This document shows positions 28,474 through 37,877 of a stretch of 64,000 nt of DNA, piece after piece. The translations under genes were made by a program, and so were the position numbers. Origin of the DNA: Mesorhizobium sp. Root554. Its GTDB lineage: Bacteria; Pseudomonadota; Alphaproteobacteria; Rhizobiales; Rhizobiaceae. The notes under the pieces were generated by a model. It saw only the letters and a program-made list of their open reading frames with translations, was not told the origin of the DNA and ran no database searches. Every line of letters begins with the position of its first letter. The stretch's first letter is position 1. The stretch spans positions 3,174,017 through 3,238,016 of the forward strand of contig NZ_LMGA01000001.1 of NCBI RefSeq assembly GCF_001427025.1, read 5' to 3'.

Positions 28474-29724
28474 TCAGATCTCCATGCCCATCATCTGCGC
28501 CACCGTATGCACGTCCTTGTCGCCGCGGCCGGACAAATTGACGATGATGATCTTGTCCTGGTCCATGGTCGGCGCAAGCTTGACCGCCTGTGCGATGGCG
28601 TGAGCCGATTCCAGCGCCGGGATGATGCCCTCCACCTTGGTGGTAAGCTGGAAGGCGTCGAGCGCCTCGTCATCCAGGATCGGCACATATTCGACGCGGC
28701 CGCTGTCGCGCAGCCATGAATGTTCCGGGCCGACGCCGGGATAGTCGAGGCCGGCCGAGATGGAATGGCCGTCGAGGATCTGGCCATCCTCGTTCTGCAG
28801 GAGATAGGTGCGGTTGCCGTGCAGAACGCCCGGCTTGCCGGCGTTCATCGAGGCGCAATGCTCGTCGCCCTCCAGCCCGCGACCGCCGGCCTCGATGCCG
28901 ACAATGCGCACGTCCGTGTCGTCGAGGAAGGGGTGGAACAGGCCGATGGCGTTCGAGCCGCCGCCGACGGCGGCGATGATGGCGTCGGGCAGGCGGCCTT
29001 CCTGCTCGAGAATTTGCGCCCGCGCCTCGGTGCCGATCACCGACTGGAAATCGCGCACCAGTTCCGGATAGGGGTGCGGCCCGGCGGCGGTGCCGATCAG
29101 ATAATAGGTGTCCTCGACATTGGTGACCCAATCGCGAAGCGCTTCGTTCATCGCGTCCTTCAGCGTGCCGTGGCCTGCGCTGACCGGCTTCACCTCGGCG
29201 CCGAGCAGCTTCATGCGGAAGACATTCGGCTTCTGCCGTTCGACATCGGTCGCGCCCATATAGACCACACAGGGGTAGCCGAAGCGGGCGGCGACCGTGG
29301 CCGAGGCGACGCCGTGCTGGCCGGCGCCGGTCTCGGCTATGATGCGCTTCTTGCCCATGCGCTTGGCCAGCAGGATCTGGCCGAGGCAATTGTTGATCTT
29401 GTGCGAACCGGTGTGGTTCAGGTCTTCGCGCTTGAAATAGATTTTCGCGCCGCCGTGCCCACCTTTGGCGGCGGCGGTCTCGCGCAGATGCCGCGTCAGC
29501 CCTTCAGCGAAATAAAGCTTTGAGGGTCGCCCGGCATAGTGGGTGGAGAGGTTCTGCAGCTCCGCCTTGAATTCCGGATCGTCCTTGGCCTCGTTCCAGT
29601 GGCGCTCCAGCTCAAGGATAAGCGGCATCAGCGTCTCGGCGACGAAGCGGCCGCCGAAAATGCCGAACATGCCCTGTTCGTCGGGCCCGGTGCGGAAGGA
29701 ATTTGGCATCGCCGGCTTGTTCAT
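28474..29724 (-). CDS. trpB: Tryptophan synthase beta subunit
   Basis: 416-aa PLP enzyme condensing indole with serine. The PLP lysine lies in [10 protein letters not shown], and the phosphate-binding loop is [18 protein letters not shown] and PGVGPEHS are typical of the TrpB1 group that pairs with TrpA. It lies downstream of trpF (86-nt gap) and immediately upstream of trpA. Confidence 0.98.
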   Translation of the reverse strand: MNKPAMPNSFRTGPDEQGMFGIFGGRFVAETLMPLILELERHWNEAKDDPEFKAELQNLSTHYAGRPSKLYFAEGLTRHLRETAAAKGGHGGAKIYFKREDLNHTGSHKINNCLGQILLAKRMGKKRIIAETGAGQHGVASATVAARFGYPCVVYMGATDVERQKPNVFRMKLLGAEVKPVSAGHGTLKDAMNEALRDWVTNVEDTYYLIGTAAGPHPYPELVRDFQSVIGTEARAQILEQEGRLPDAIIAAVGGGSNAIGLFHPFLDDTDVRIVGIEAGGRGLEGDEHCASMNAGKPGVLHGNRTYLLQNEDGQILDGHSISAGLDYPGVGPEHSWLRDSGRVEYVPILDDEALDAFQLTTKVEGIIPALESAHAIAQAVKLAPTMDQDKIIIVNLSGRGDKDVHTVAQMMGMEI

Positions 29725-29810
29725 CGCCGATCTCCTAACTTGTCTTTGTCGGACTTGCCGTTGCGTGCGAGACGCTCTCCGTCGCCGATGGAATGCTTCT
29801 GCGGTGCATG

Positions 29811-30470
29811 TCAGGCGGCGCGGGCCTTGCGCGCAGCCGCGACAGCCCGGACGAATTCGGCGATGCGTGCCGGATCCTTGACGCCTGGGCTGCTCTCCAC
29901 ACCCGACGATACGTCAACGCCGGGTGGGTTTGCGAAGCGGATGGCGTCGCCGACATTGGCGGGATTGAGCCCGCCGGAAAGCACATAGTCGATGTCGCGG
30001 TCCAGGCCGGCCAGGATATGCCAGTCGAACGGCAGGCCGTTGCCGCCCGGAAGATGCAGATCGGTCAGTGGTTTGGCGTCGAACATGAAGCGGTCGGCAA
30101 CACCCCGGTAGGAGCTGACGATGTCGAGATCGGCAGCTTCATGCACCGAGAACGCCTTCATGACCGGAATGCCATAGCGCGTCTTCACATAAGTCACGCG
30201 CTCCGGCGTTTCCTCGCCATGCAGTTGCAGCATGTCGGGCGCCATGCCAGCGACGATTGCGTCGAGTTCGGCGTCGCTGAGGTCCACGGTTACGGCAACC
30301 GCCTTCGCCTTGCCTTTGGCGGCCTGGCGCAAGCGCCCGGCTGCCGCCGGATCGACAGCGCGCGGGCTGCGCGGATAAAAGATGAAGCCGACATGGGTCG
30401 CCCCGCAGGCAAGCGCCGAGGCGATGCCTTCTTCGGTCTTCAATCCGCATATCTTGATGTCGATCGTCAT
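29811..30470 (-). CDS. trpF: Phosphoribosylanthranilate isomerase
   Basis: 219-aa (beta/alpha)8 enzyme performing the Amadori rearrangement of phosphoribosylanthranilate. Catalytic Cys is in [11 protein letters not shown] (residues 5-15) and catalytic Asp in [19 protein letters not shown] binds phosphate. It is the first gene of the trpFBA-accD-folC block. The 135 bp to the divergent small gene must hold its promoter, but I see no clear attenuator or leader peptide. Confidence 0.95.
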   Translation of the reverse strand: MTIDIKICGLKTEEGIASALACGATHVGFIFYPRSPRAVDPAAAGRLRQAAKGKAKAVAVTVDLSDAELDAIVAGMAPDMLQLHGEETPERVTYVKTRYGIPVMKAFSVHEAADLDIVSSYRGVADRFMFDAKPLTDLHLPGGNGLPFDWHILAGLDRDIDYVLSGGLNPANVGDAIRFANPPGVDVSSGVESSPGVKDPARIAEFVRAVAAARKARAA

Positions 30471-30605
30471 GGCGGCGGAATTGGCATGAAAAGGCCCAAG
30501 AGTCGAGGGAAAGCGTCAGTGCGCCATGCCCAAGTCCGGCATTCCGATTGCAGAACCTGCGGCCGGCGCTACCTACCTATATAGTTATCGGCGGGAGGAA
30601 GTCAT

Positions 30606-30839
30606 ATGACGGACGAATCGACGACGGACCAATCGGCCGCCCGGTTGAAGAAGAAGCTGGCGCAGGCGTGCGAGGTGATCGCTCATCTGATGGACAAGGC
30701 CGCCTACAACGGCGCCGAGGCGCATCGCGCGCTCGCCTATTTCGGCAACGAGGCCTTCGACAAGGATTTCCTGCCGTGGCCAAGGCATGAGGACGAGGGA
30801 ATGCGCCCCGAGAACCTCAATGCGGCGAATGACGATTGA
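30606..30839 (+). CDS. Small hypothetical protein, 77 aa
   Basis: I do not recognise a family. The protein is soluble and charged, with a predicted amphipathic helical stretch (RLKKKLAQACEVIAHLMDKAA), then GAEAHRALAYFGNEAFDKDFLPWPR and an acidic C-terminus. It has a strong ribosome-binding site (GGGAGGAA, 5 nt spacing to the ATG), which supports translation. It is divergent from trpF and convergent with the YgjP-like gene. No signal peptide or membrane segment. Confidence 0.7.
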   Translation: MTDESTTDQSAARLKKKLAQACEVIAHLMDKAAYNGAEAHRALAYFGNEAFDKDFLPWPRHEDEGMRPENLNAANDD

Positions 30840-30869
30840 GGGCAGGTTGCCAGTCAGCCGAGCCGGCAG

Positions 30870-31628
30870 CTAATCGAACCGGATCGCCTGCAGCGCGCCG
30901 CCATTGCGCTTGAGCCAATCCTTGCAGCGTTTGGTGTCCGGGCAAAGTTCGGTGCACAGCTTCCAGAATTTCGGGCCGTGGTTCATTTCCTGAAGATGCG
31001 CCACCTCATGCGCGACGAGGTAGTTAATTACAGGCGGCGGCGCCATCATGATGCGCCAGGAGAAGGAAAGGCTGCCGTCGGAGGTGCATGACCCCCAGCG
31101 GCTCGTCGTGTCCTTGAAGCGCACTGTTTTCGCCCGCATGCCGACGCTTTCAGTATGCCGGGCTACCAGCGTCTCGATTTCGCGCTTGGCTTCGCGCTTG
31201 AGGAAATCGGCGACGCGCCGCGGCAGATGCACCCGGTCGCCATGGACGATCAGGATTGGCCCCGCTTCGTCCGTCGAAACGATCACGGTGCCGCGCTTGC
31301 CTGGCTCGTGCACGACAAGATGCGGCACCCCGCGCACCGGGATCTTGATGCCAGGCCGCACCTGCGGCCGTTCCGGCACCTTGGCCAGCCGCTGTTCCAG
31401 CCAGCCTCGATGACGGTCGAGGAATTTTTCGACCTCACCCCGGCGCAATCCGGGCGGAACGGTAATGCGCAATCCCTGGCCGCCCGCGTCGATCCTTAGC
31501 GTCAATCGCCTGGCGCGTTCGTTCTCGACGATCCTGAGCGGCAGGGTGCGGCCCGCAACAAAATGTTCCCGCTCTTCGACAGGGGCGGGTTTTGGTTTGT
31601 TCAGGGCGCGGAAGAAGCCGAAGGACAT
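30870..31628 (-). CDS. YgjP-like zinc metallopeptidase (DUF45, M48/WLM-type)
   Basis: 252-aa protein with the gluzincin motif HEVAHLQEMNHG (HExxH plus downstream His) near residue 205, preceded by RWGSCTSDGSLSFSWR, which is diagnostic for the YgjP/DUF45 family. The C-terminus CPDTKRCKDWLKRNG is also typical. Members are predicted cytosolic metallopeptidases, some in restriction-modification neighbourhoods; nothing of that kind is near here. Physiological substrate unknown. Confidence 0.88.
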   Translation of the reverse strand: MSFGFFRALNKPKPAPVEEREHFVAGRTLPLRIVENERARRLTLRIDAGGQGLRITVPPGLRRGEVEKFLDRHRGWLEQRLAKVPERPQVRPGIKIPVRGVPHLVVHEPGKRGTVIVSTDEAGPILIVHGDRVHLPRRVADFLKREAKREIETLVARHTESVGMRAKTVRFKDTTSRWGSCTSDGSLSFSWRIMMAPPPVINYLVAHEVAHLQEMNHGPKFWKLCTELCPDTKRCKDWLKRNGGALQAIRFD

Positions 31629-31720
31629 AAGTAGAACATACTTGATTCGAGAGGATTAGGCAGGCGGAAACGCAATACGCCTTTGTCGGCGCTTCAGCGG
31701 TTGGAAATGCGAGAAGCATC

Positions 31721-31756
31721 AGCAAACAAAAACGGCGCCGCTTTCACGACGCCGTT
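31721..31756 (-). terminator. Intrinsic terminator after the DUF2852 gene
   Basis: Minus-strand hairpin with arms AACGGCG and CGCCGTT (31731-31756), followed by TTTTTGTTTG. It lies 22 bases past the DUF2852 stop. Confidence 0.8.
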
Positions 31757-31778
31757 CGATACACCGGATAATTGAGGC

Positions 31779-32252
31779 TCAGTCGTCGAGCAGGTTCGTG
31801 CCCTTGTCCTTTGACGGCCCCTTGCCGGGCTTGTTCGTCGGGGCTGGCGCGGTGCCGCGGTTGCGATGGGCCATGAAACGGTCGAACTCGTCCTGGTCCT
31901 TGGCGCGGCGCAATTCACGCGCATACTCGTCGAATTCGGCCATCGCCTCATCCAGCTTGCGGCGCTCCTCGGACAGACGCTCGAGTTCCTTCTCGCGCCA
32001 GTCGTCGAAAGCCACATTGCCGGTGCGGGCGCCATGGCCCCACCGGCTGGCCTTGTCGGCGCCGCGGCGGCAGCCGGCGAAGATGCCGTCCGTGGTGCGA
32101 TTCACGTCCCGCTTGAAACCCTCAAGCCGGTCGCCCCAGATGATGTAGGCCAGCATGGCGAAGCCGAGCGGCCAGAACACCATGAAGCCGATCACCATCA
32201 GCGCAATGGTCGCCGGCGTCCAAGCCGGGCGGATCAATGCAGAAGTGTTCAT
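31779..32252 (-). CDS. DUF2852 membrane protein
   Basis: 157-aa protein with one hydrophobic hairpin at residues 14-40 (TIALMVIGFMVFWPLGFAML), then a basic linker and a strongly charged coiled-coil-like region (residues about 85-125, rich in E, R and K) ending in FDRFMAHR, a motif of this rhizobial family. Function unknown. The N-terminal membrane anchor with a cytoplasmic charged helix suggests a scaffold or envelope role, but that is only inference. It ends at a good terminator and appears monocistronic. Confidence 0.82.
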   Translation of the reverse strand: MNTSALIRPAWTPATIALMVIGFMVFWPLGFAMLAYIIWGDRLEGFKRDVNRTTDGIFAGCRRGADKASRWGHGARTGNVAFDDWREKELERLSEERRKLDEAMAEFDEYARELRRAKDQDEFDRFMAHRNRGTAPAPTNKPGKGPSKDKGTNLLDD

Positions 32253-32368
32253 TTTCTCCCGTTCCTTCCGTTACGAACAGCCAACCGGGCTGCCTCGAAT
32301 CGAGATGGTAACGGCAAAACCCCGATTCAAGACGGCCGCCGCCGAAACCGGAGAAGAGGCTGGAATGA

Positions 32369-33511
32369 TTATCTCTTTTTGATGCGGTCGAGAACGATGA
32401 CGGCCAGCCCGGCAAGCAATCCCCAGAAGGCTGATCCGACGCCGGCCAGCGTTAGGCCGGAGGCGGTGACGGCAAAAGCCGTTGTCGCAGCCATGCGGTC
32501 GCGCTCTTCGGTGAGGGCAATCGACAGCGCATTGGCCAGCGGCGCCATCAGAGCCAGACCCGCGACCAGCACGATCAGGCTTTGCGGCAGCACCGCGAAG
32601 ACCGCCACCAGCGAAGCCCCGAACATCGCGAAAATAATATAGGCAAGCGCGTAGAACGGTCCGGTTTTCCACCGCTCTGCCGGATCTGGATGCACGTCCG
32701 GGCCTGTGCAGATCGCAGCTGAAATGGCGGCGAGGTTGGTGGTGGATGCGCCGAGCGGGGCGGTCATCAGCGAGAAAAAGCCGGTGACGCCGATAAGTGG
32801 GCCGGGCTCGGGATTGTAGCCGGCGGCCCGAAGCACGGCGAGGCCCGACAGGTTCTGCGACGCCATCGTCACAAGATAGAGTGGCAGCGCCAGGCCGACG
32901 ATCGAAGCGACGGTGAACTGCGGCGCGACCAATACCAGTGTTGAAAGCTCGGGCGCCGGCAGGCTGCCGACCCGTCCGGTCAGCAAGGCCGCTGCGCCGC
33001 CGCCGATCAGCACCGCCAGAACCGACAGCGCCGGGTTCCAAAGCCGGATCAGGAAGAAAGCGGCGATCAATGGCAGGATCAGCCATGGGTCGACAGGCAC
33101 GGCTTTCACCGCGTTGATGGCGAAGGTAACGACGATGCCGGCGAGCATGCCCGACGCAACCGAGGCGGGAATCTTGGCGATCAGCCGGGTCAACGGCCGG
33201 AACAGGCCGGTGGCGATCAAAAGGATCGCGGTGACGATGAAGGCGCCGACCGCCTCAGCCATGGTAAAGCCGCTGGAGGCAGCGATCAGCGCCGCGCCCG
33301 GCGTCGACCAGGCGGTTATCACCGGCATCCTCGTGCGCCAGGATAACCACAGGCTTTCGGCCGCCATGGCGAGGCAGATGGCGGTCACCCAACTCGCCGT
33401 CTGCGGTTGCGTCGCGCCGACCGCCGTCGCCGCGGCGATGATGATGGCAAGCGTGCCGCCGAAGCCGACGACCGCCGCGACGAAGGCGGAAATGGGAATG
33501 GAGAGGCGCAT
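32369..33511 (-). CDS. BenE-family benzoate/H+ symporter-like permease
   Basis: 380-aa integral membrane protein with about eleven or twelve hydrophobic segments across its whole length. Motifs such as GFGGTLAIIIAAATAVGATQ near the N-terminus and STTNLAAISAAICTGPDVHPDP in the middle match the BenE family (YdcO in E. coli). Substrate is not proven; benzoate is the family namesake and no aromatic degradation genes are nearby. It starts 4 nt after the alpha/beta hydrolase stop, so they likely form an operon. Confidence 0.88.
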   Translation of the reverse strand: MRLSIPISAFVAAVVGFGGTLAIIIAAATAVGATQPQTASWVTAICLAMAAESLWLSWRTRMPVITAWSTPGAALIAASSGFTMAEAVGAFIVTAILLIATGLFRPLTRLIAKIPASVASGMLAGIVVTFAINAVKAVPVDPWLILPLIAAFFLIRLWNPALSVLAVLIGGGAAALLTGRVGSLPAPELSTLVLVAPQFTVASIVGLALPLYLVTMASQNLSGLAVLRAAGYNPEPGPLIGVTGFFSLMTAPLGASTTNLAAISAAICTGPDVHPDPAERWKTGPFYALAYIIFAMFGASLVAVFAVLPQSLIVLVAGLALMAPLANALSIALTEERDRMAATTAFAVTASGLTLAGVGSAFWGLLAGLAVIVLDRIKKR

Positions 33512-33515
33512 CGAT

Positions 33516-34286
33516 CTAGCTCGCCCTTTCCACCATCGCCTCGACCGCGCTGACCAGCAGGTCCAGATCCTGCGGGCGCGACAGCCGGTGGTCGCCGTCC
33601 GGCACGAGCGACAGCGTCACGTCGTCCGCCGGTATCAGGCTGGCGAGTTTGAGCGCATGGCTCGACGGCACGTCGGCATCGGCGAGCCCCTGCAGGATAT
33701 GAACCGGGCAATGCGTGTCGATCGGGCCGGTCATGACCAGATTGGCGCGGCCATCCTCGATCAGCGCGCGCGTGTAGATATAAGGCTCTGGCGAATAGTC
33801 GGACGGTTCCTCGAAATACCCTTTCTCGAGCAGGTCCTTGCGCTGGGCGTCGTTCAGTACCGGTTCGACCAGCTCGGCGGTGAAATCCGGGGCCGGCGCA
33901 AGCAGCACCAGCCCAGCCACGCGGTCGTCGCCGGCCCTGCGCAACTCCTGCATCATTCGCAGCGCGATCCAGGCGCCCATCGACGACGCCACCAGCACCT
34001 GCCTGCCTTCGCTGTAGTTCCGGAACACGGCAAGGCTCTGCCCGAGCCACTTCGAGATTGTGCCGTCCTTAAATGCGCCGGCCGATTCGCCATGGCCTGA
34101 ATAATCGTGGCGCAGAAAGGCGCCGCCTCGATTGGCTGCCCAGCCAGCCAGCGCTTCGGCCTTGGTTCCCCGCATGTCGGATTTGTAGCCGCCGAGCCAG
34201 ACGACGCCCGGTTGCGCGCCGCGCTGCGGCCGAACCGCGATGGCCGTCCCCTCGACATCGAAAAAGATCGGCTCGGCTGTTTCCAT
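33516..34286 (-). CDS. Alpha/beta hydrolase
   Basis: 256-aa serine hydrolase. The nucleophile elbow is VASSMGAWIA, HDYSGHGESAG is the typical oxyanion-region motif, and an Asp/His pair appears in GLADADVP and PDGDHRLSR. Related to BD-FAE/YqiA-like carboxylesterases of the prolyl oligopeptidase clan; substrate unknown. ATG 34286 (METAEPIFF) was chosen over the upstream extension, which lacks family similarity. It is followed at once by the BenE-type permease, which suggests uptake and hydrolysis of one compound class. Confidence 0.85.
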   Translation of the reverse strand: METAEPIFFDVEGTAIAVRPQRGAQPGVVWLGGYKSDMRGTKAEALAGWAANRGGAFLRHDYSGHGESAGAFKDGTISKWLGQSLAVFRNYSEGRQVLVASSMGAWIALRMMQELRRAGDDRVAGLVLLAPAPDFTAELVEPVLNDAQRKDLLEKGYFEEPSDYSPEPYIYTRALIEDGRANLVMTGPIDTHCPVHILQGLADADVPSSHALKLASLIPADDVTLSLVPDGDHRLSRPQDLDLLVSAVEAMVERAS

Positions 34287-34486
34287 GAGGCCCTGTCCTT
34301 CGCACGCTGTCTTTTGGCACAGCCGGCGCAGGGACGGAAAGTGCCGGGCCAATTTCTTCTTTGGCGCAGAAGCTTTGCTGCAACAGGTGATTTATTGTCA
34401 TCGCTGTGCTATTGACTCGCTGCCCATGCCAACCACATTGGCGCGTTCTGAACCCTTTACCCAAACGGCTCGAGGAGACCACGGCC

Positions 34487-35023
34487 ATTCGCAGACCTTT
34501 TAAAGCAGCGGCGCCCACCAAGGATGGCCCGCGCGCAAACCGGGACATTCGTGTCCCCCGCGTCCAGCTCATTGACGCTGAAGGCAAAAATCACGGTGAC
34601 ATGTCCACCAGCGACGCATTGACGCTCGCCGAGGAAGCAGGACTCGACCTGGTCGAGATCTCTCCGAACGCGGTGCCGCCTGTCGTCAAGATTCTGGACC
34701 TGGGCAAGCTGAAATACGCCAACCAGAAGAAGGCGGCGGAAGCACGCAAGAACCAGAAGGTCATCGAGATCAAGGAGATCAAGATGCGCCCGAACATCGA
34801 CAGCCACGACTACGAAGTGAAGATGCGTTCGGTGCGCCGGTTCTTCGAGGAAGGTGACAAGGTCAAGCTCACCTTGCGTTTCCGCGGCCGCGAAATGGCC
34901 CATATGGAGCTTGGCATGGAGCTTCTGAACAAGGTGCGCGAGGAAGTCGCGACCATCGCCAAGGTCGAGGCCGAGCCGAAGCTCGAAGGCCGCCAGATGA
35001 TGATGGTGCTGGCGCCGCGCTGA
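34487..35023 (+). CDS. infC: Translation initiation factor IF-3 with an ATT start codon
   Basis: 178-aa IF-3, which keeps ribosomal subunits apart and proofreads initiation codons. The N-domain ([15 protein letters not shown]), linker ([24 protein letters not shown]) and C-domain ([12 protein letters not shown]) are complete. The sequence [20 protein letters not shown] begins at an ATT (34487) with GAGGAG 9 nt upstream and no in-frame ATG or GTG near it, as in E. coli infC, where the AUU start allows IF-3 to repress its own translation. It is followed by a strong terminator, before rpmI-rplT. Confidence 0.93.
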   Translation: MRRPFKAAAPTKDGPRANRDIRVPRVQLIDAEGKNHGDMSTSDALTLAEEAGLDLVEISPNAVPPVVKILDLGKLKYANQKKAAEARKNQKVIEIKEIKMRPNIDSHDYEVKMRSVRRFFEEGDKVKLTLRFRGREMAHMELGMELLNKVREEVATIAKVEAEPKLEGRQMMMVLAPR

Positions 35024-35058
35024 TTGACCCGGCGGATTTGGCCAGCGGATTTGGGAGA

Positions 35059-35091
35059 AGGCGCTTTCCATCTGGGGAAAGCGCCTTTTTC
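35059..35091 (+). terminator. Intrinsic terminator of infC
   Basis: Hairpin AGGCGCTTTCC / GGAAAGCGCCT, 11-bp stem with 6-nt loop, followed by TTTTC. It lies 36 bases past infC and separates it from the methyltransferase gene. Confidence 0.92.
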
Positions 35092-35139
35092 TCTCCTTAA
35101 AGGCAGCGTCTTTCAGCCTTCACCAACCGGAATGCTCGC

Positions 35140-35781
35140 ATGAAACAGGAAGCCGTCGTACAGCCATCCGGAAAGGCGCTGAGCCGTTTCCAGTCGCTGC
35201 GCCGGCTAACGCTGGCCGTCCTCGTGGTGCTGTTGTTCGCGGCGCTGCTTTTCGGTCAATCCCTGTTTCCGCCGGAGACCATGATGCACGAAACCGTGGA
35301 GATGATCGGCGTGCTGCTGATCTTCCTCGGCATCATCGGACGTCTGTGGTCGACGCTTTACATCGGCGGCCGCAAGGCCGAAACGATCGTTACGGGCGGA
35401 CCGTATTCGATGACGCGCAATCCGCTTTATCTGTTCTCGTCGATGGCCGCCGCCGGCGTCGGTGCCCAGATGGGTTCCATTGTCGCACTGATCGGCTTTG
35501 CGCTCTTGTGCGCCGTAGCCTTTCATTTTGTCATCCTGCGCGAGGAAAAGTTCCTGAAGCAGGCGCTTGGCGCACCCTATGAGGCCTACCTGCGCGCGGT
35601 GCCGCGCTTCTGGCCGGATTTCGCACTCTACCGCGAAGGCGAGACTGGCAGCTTCCGTCCAAAGCTTCTTCTCACGACGCTGCTCGACGGCCTCGTCTTC
35701 CTCGTCGCCATGCCGGTGTTCGAGATGATCGATGCCTGGCAGATTTCGGGGACGCTACCGGTGTTGTTCCGCATCCCTTAG
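35140..35781 (+). CDS. Isoprenylcysteine carboxyl methyltransferase-like membrane methyltransferase
   Basis: 213-aa protein with about five hydrophobic segments. The C-terminal part has the ICMT/PEMT signature GPYSMTRNPLYLFSS and REEKFLKQALGAPYEAY, which in this family binds S-adenosylmethionine. Bacterial homologues methylate unknown, probably lipid or small-molecule, substrates. It lies between the infC terminator and rpmI, probably with its own promoter. Substrate cannot be inferred. Confidence 0.86.
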   Translation: MKQEAVVQPSGKALSRFQSLRRLTLAVLVVLLFAALLFGQSLFPPETMMHETVEMIGVLLIFLGIIGRLWSTLYIGGRKAETIVTGGPYSMTRNPLYLFSSMAAAGVGAQMGSIVALIGFALLCAVAFHFVILREEKFLKQALGAPYEAYLRAVPRFWPDFALYREGETGSFRPKLLLTTLLDGLVFLVAMPVFEMIDAWQISGTLPVLFRIP

Positions 35782-35944
35782 ACACCAGCAGGTGTTGCGC
35801 GCCGCGCTGCTTTGCAGTATAGGGCCGCGTTCCCAAAAAACCGCCCGGCAGGGCATGCCGTGGCGGTTTCATTTGCTTTTCGGACTTTGGTCGGTCTGAA
35901 AACAACAAAACGGAGGCGTCAAAGCCTCGATAGGAGAAGCAAAA

Positions 35945-36148
35945 ATGCCCAAGATGAAGACCAAATCCGCTGCCAAGAAGCGGTTCAAGATCACGGCGAC
36001 CGGTAAGGTCAAGTCGGCTGCCGCCGGCAAGCGTCATGGCATGATCAAGCGCAGCAACAAGTTCATTCGCGATGCCCGCGGAACGATGGTTCTGGCCGAA
36101 CCGGATGGCAAGAAGATCATCAAGAACTTCCTGCCGAACGGCCTGTAA
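35945..36148 (+). CDS. rpmI: 50S ribosomal protein L35
   Basis: 67-aa basic protein of the L35 family: [22 protein letters not shown] and KRHGMIKRS are characteristic. A ribosome site AGGAGAAG precedes the ATG. The 163-bp upstream region, rather AT-rich near 35870-35910, is expected to contain the promoter. rplT follows after 25 nt. Confidence 0.97.
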   Translation: MPKMKTKSAAKKRFKITATGKVKSAAAGKRHGMIKRSNKFIRDARGTMVLAEPDGKKIIKNFLPNGL

Positions 36149-36173
36149 GCGCGCGATATAAGGAGATCATGAC

Positions 36174-36575
36174 ATGGCACGTGTAAAGAGAGGCGTCACC
36201 TCCCACGCCAAGCACAAGAAGGTCCTGAAAGCCGCCAAGGGTTTCTACGGCCGCCGCAAGAACACCATCCGCATCGCCAAGCAGGCGGTGGAAAAGTCGC
36301 TGCAGTACGCTTATCGCGACCGCAAGATCCGCAAGCGCAACTTCCGCGCCCTCTGGGTCCAGCGCATCAACGCCGCCGCTCGCGAGCACGGCCTGACTTA
36401 TGCCCGTCTCATCGACGGCCTCAACAAGGCCGGGATCGAGATCGACCGCAAGGTGCTGTCCGACATGGCCATCCACGAGCCGCAGGCTTTCGCCGCTCTG
36501 GTTGGCAAGGCCAAGATTGCGCTCGAATATCTGAAGAACACCACGCCGAACGCTTTTGAAAGCGCTGTTGCCTGA
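36174..36575 (+). CDS. rplT: 50S ribosomal protein L20
   Basis: 133-aa L20, a 23S rRNA-binding assembly protein that in many bacteria also represses the infC-rpmI-rplT m[22 protein letters not shown] and the long basic helix [26 protein letters not shown] are typical. Here infC is separated from rpmI by a terminator and another gene, so L20 autoregulation would act on rpmI-rplT alone. Confidence 0.97.
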   Translation: MARVKRGVTSHAKHKKVLKAAKGFYGRRKNTIRIAKQAVEKSLQYAYRDRKIRKRNFRALWVQRINAAAREHGLTYARLIDGLNKAGIEIDRKVLSDMAIHEPQAFAALVGKAKIALEYLKNTTPNAFESAVA

Positions 36576-36621
36576 GCATTTTCCAGCGGGTTGCGAAGCA
36601 ATTCCCGCGTCGGATAAATGC
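36576..36621. repeat. 46-bp intergenic palindrome after rplT
   Basis: Nearly complete inverted repeat starting directly after the rplT stop: GCATTT...AAATGC outer arms, TCC/GGA, GCGGG/CCCGC and TTGC/GCAA around a GAA centre. Such interrupted palindromes are common intergenic repeats in rhizobial chromosomes. No second copy was noticed in this window. Confidence 0.6.
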
Positions 36622-36672
36622 ACATAGGAAAGCCCGCCGCGCTTCCCAAGCATTCGCTTTTCTGATTTGGGA

Positions 36673-36706
36673 AACCCGCGCCGGCTAGGCTGGCGCGGGT
36701 TTTTCT
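36673..36706 (+). terminator. Intrinsic terminator between rplT and pheS
   Basis: Perfect 10-bp stem AACCCGCGCC / GGCGCGGGTT with a 9-nt loop, followed by TTTTCTTTG. An upstream stem TTCCCAA/TTGGGAA (36643-36673) abuts it. It can end the rpmI-rplT transcript. Because pheS begins only about 75 nt later, it might also act as an attenuator for pheS. Confidence 0.85.
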
Positions 36707-36779
36707 TTGATCGCATGTAACCGAAATGGCGAAGCCCCAGCCAGATTGGCGGTTTTGCCCGATCCGAAAGAGTTTCGCC

Positions 36780-37877
36780 GTGAACGCCACCGCTGGAAAC
36801 CTCGACGTTCTTGAGAGTTCGCTGCTTGCCGACATAGCCGCGGCCGCCGATGAAGCCGCCATCGAAACCGTGCGCGTTGCGGCGCTGGGCAAGAAGGGCG
36901 CCGTCACCGAACTCCTGAAGACACTCGGTCCTATGACCCCCGAGGAACGCCAGACCAAGGGCCCTGCCATCAATGGCTTGAAGACCCGCGTCACCGATGC
37001 GCTCGCGGCACGTAAGAGTGAACTGAAGGACGCCGCGATTACCCAACGGCTTGCGTTGGAAAAGGTCGACGTCACCCTGCCTGTGCGCCAGTCGCCGGCG
37101 GAGCGCGGCCGTATCCATCCGATCAGCCAGGTCATCGACGAGATCACCGCGATCTTCGGCGACATGGGCTTCGCCATAGCCGAGGGGCCGGATATCGAGA
37201 CCGACCACTATAATTTCACCGCGCTGAACTTCCCGGAGGGGCATCCGGCGCGGGAAATGCACGATACGTTCTTCTTCAATCCGGCCGATAACGGCGAACG
37301 CAAGCTGTTGCGTACCCATACTTCGCCCGTGCAGATACGCACGATGGAGGCGCAGAAGCCGCCGATCCGCATCGTCATCCCCGGCAAGACCTACCGGCAG
37401 GATTCAGACGCCACCCATTCGCCGATGTTCCATCAGGTTGAGGGCCTGGTCATCGACAAGACTGCCAATGTCGCCAACATGAAGTGGGTGCTGGAGGAGT
37501 TCTGCAAGGCCTTCTTCGAGGTGCCATCGGTCAAGATGCGCTTTCGCCCGTCCTTCTTCCCCTTCACCGAGCCGAGCCTGGAGGTCGACATCCAGTGCGA
37601 CCGCTCGCGCCCCGGCGAGGTGCGCTTCGGCGAAGGCAGCGACTGGATGGAAATCCTCGGCTGCGGCATGGTGCATCCGAACGTCATCCGCCATGGCGGC
37701 CTCGACCCGGACGAGTATCAGGGTTTCGCCTGGGGCATGGGCATCGACCGGATCGCCATGCTGAAATACGGCATGCCGGATCTGCGCGCGTTCTTCGACG
37801 CCGATGTGCGCTGGTTGCAGCATTACGGCTTCCGCCCACTCGACATGCCGACCCTGTTTGGAGGTCTGAGTTCGTGA
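36780..37877 (+). CDS. pheS: Phenylalanine--tRNA ligase alpha subunit
   Basis: 365-aa class II aminoacyl-tRNA synthetase subunit. The N-terminal coiled coil ([13 protein letters not shown]) is followed by catalytic motifs: motif 2 around [12 protein letters not shown] and motif 3 [15 protein letters not shown]. The start is probably GTG 36780, giving the usual N-terminus ([24 protein letters not shown]); an in-frame ATG at 36726 would add 18 residues of no similarity. Its stop overlaps the GTG of the GFA-family gene by 4 bases. Confidence 0.95.
   Translation: MNATAGNLDVLESSLLADIAAAADEAAIETVRVAALGKKGAVTELLKTLGPMTPEERQTKGPAINGLKTRVTDALAARKSELKDAAITQRLALEKVDVTLPVRQSPAERGRIHPISQVIDEITAIFGDMGFAIAEGPDIETDHYNFTALNFPEGHPAREMHDTFFFNPADNGERKLLRTHTSPVQIRTMEAQKPPIRIVIPGKTYRQDSDATHSPMFHQVEGLVIDKTANVANMKWVLEEFCKAFFEVPSVKMRFRPSFFPFTEPSLEVDIQCDRSRPGEVRFGEGSDWMEILGCGMVHPNVIRHGGLDPDEYQGFAWGMGIDRIAMLKYGMPDLRAFFDADVRWLQHYGFRPLDMPTLFGGLSS

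Noticed and set aside
31038..31628. YgjP-like peptidase as part of a restriction-modification or defence island
   Set aside because: YgjP-type genes do occur near restriction systems, but no nuclease, methyltransferase or other defence gene lies around it here.
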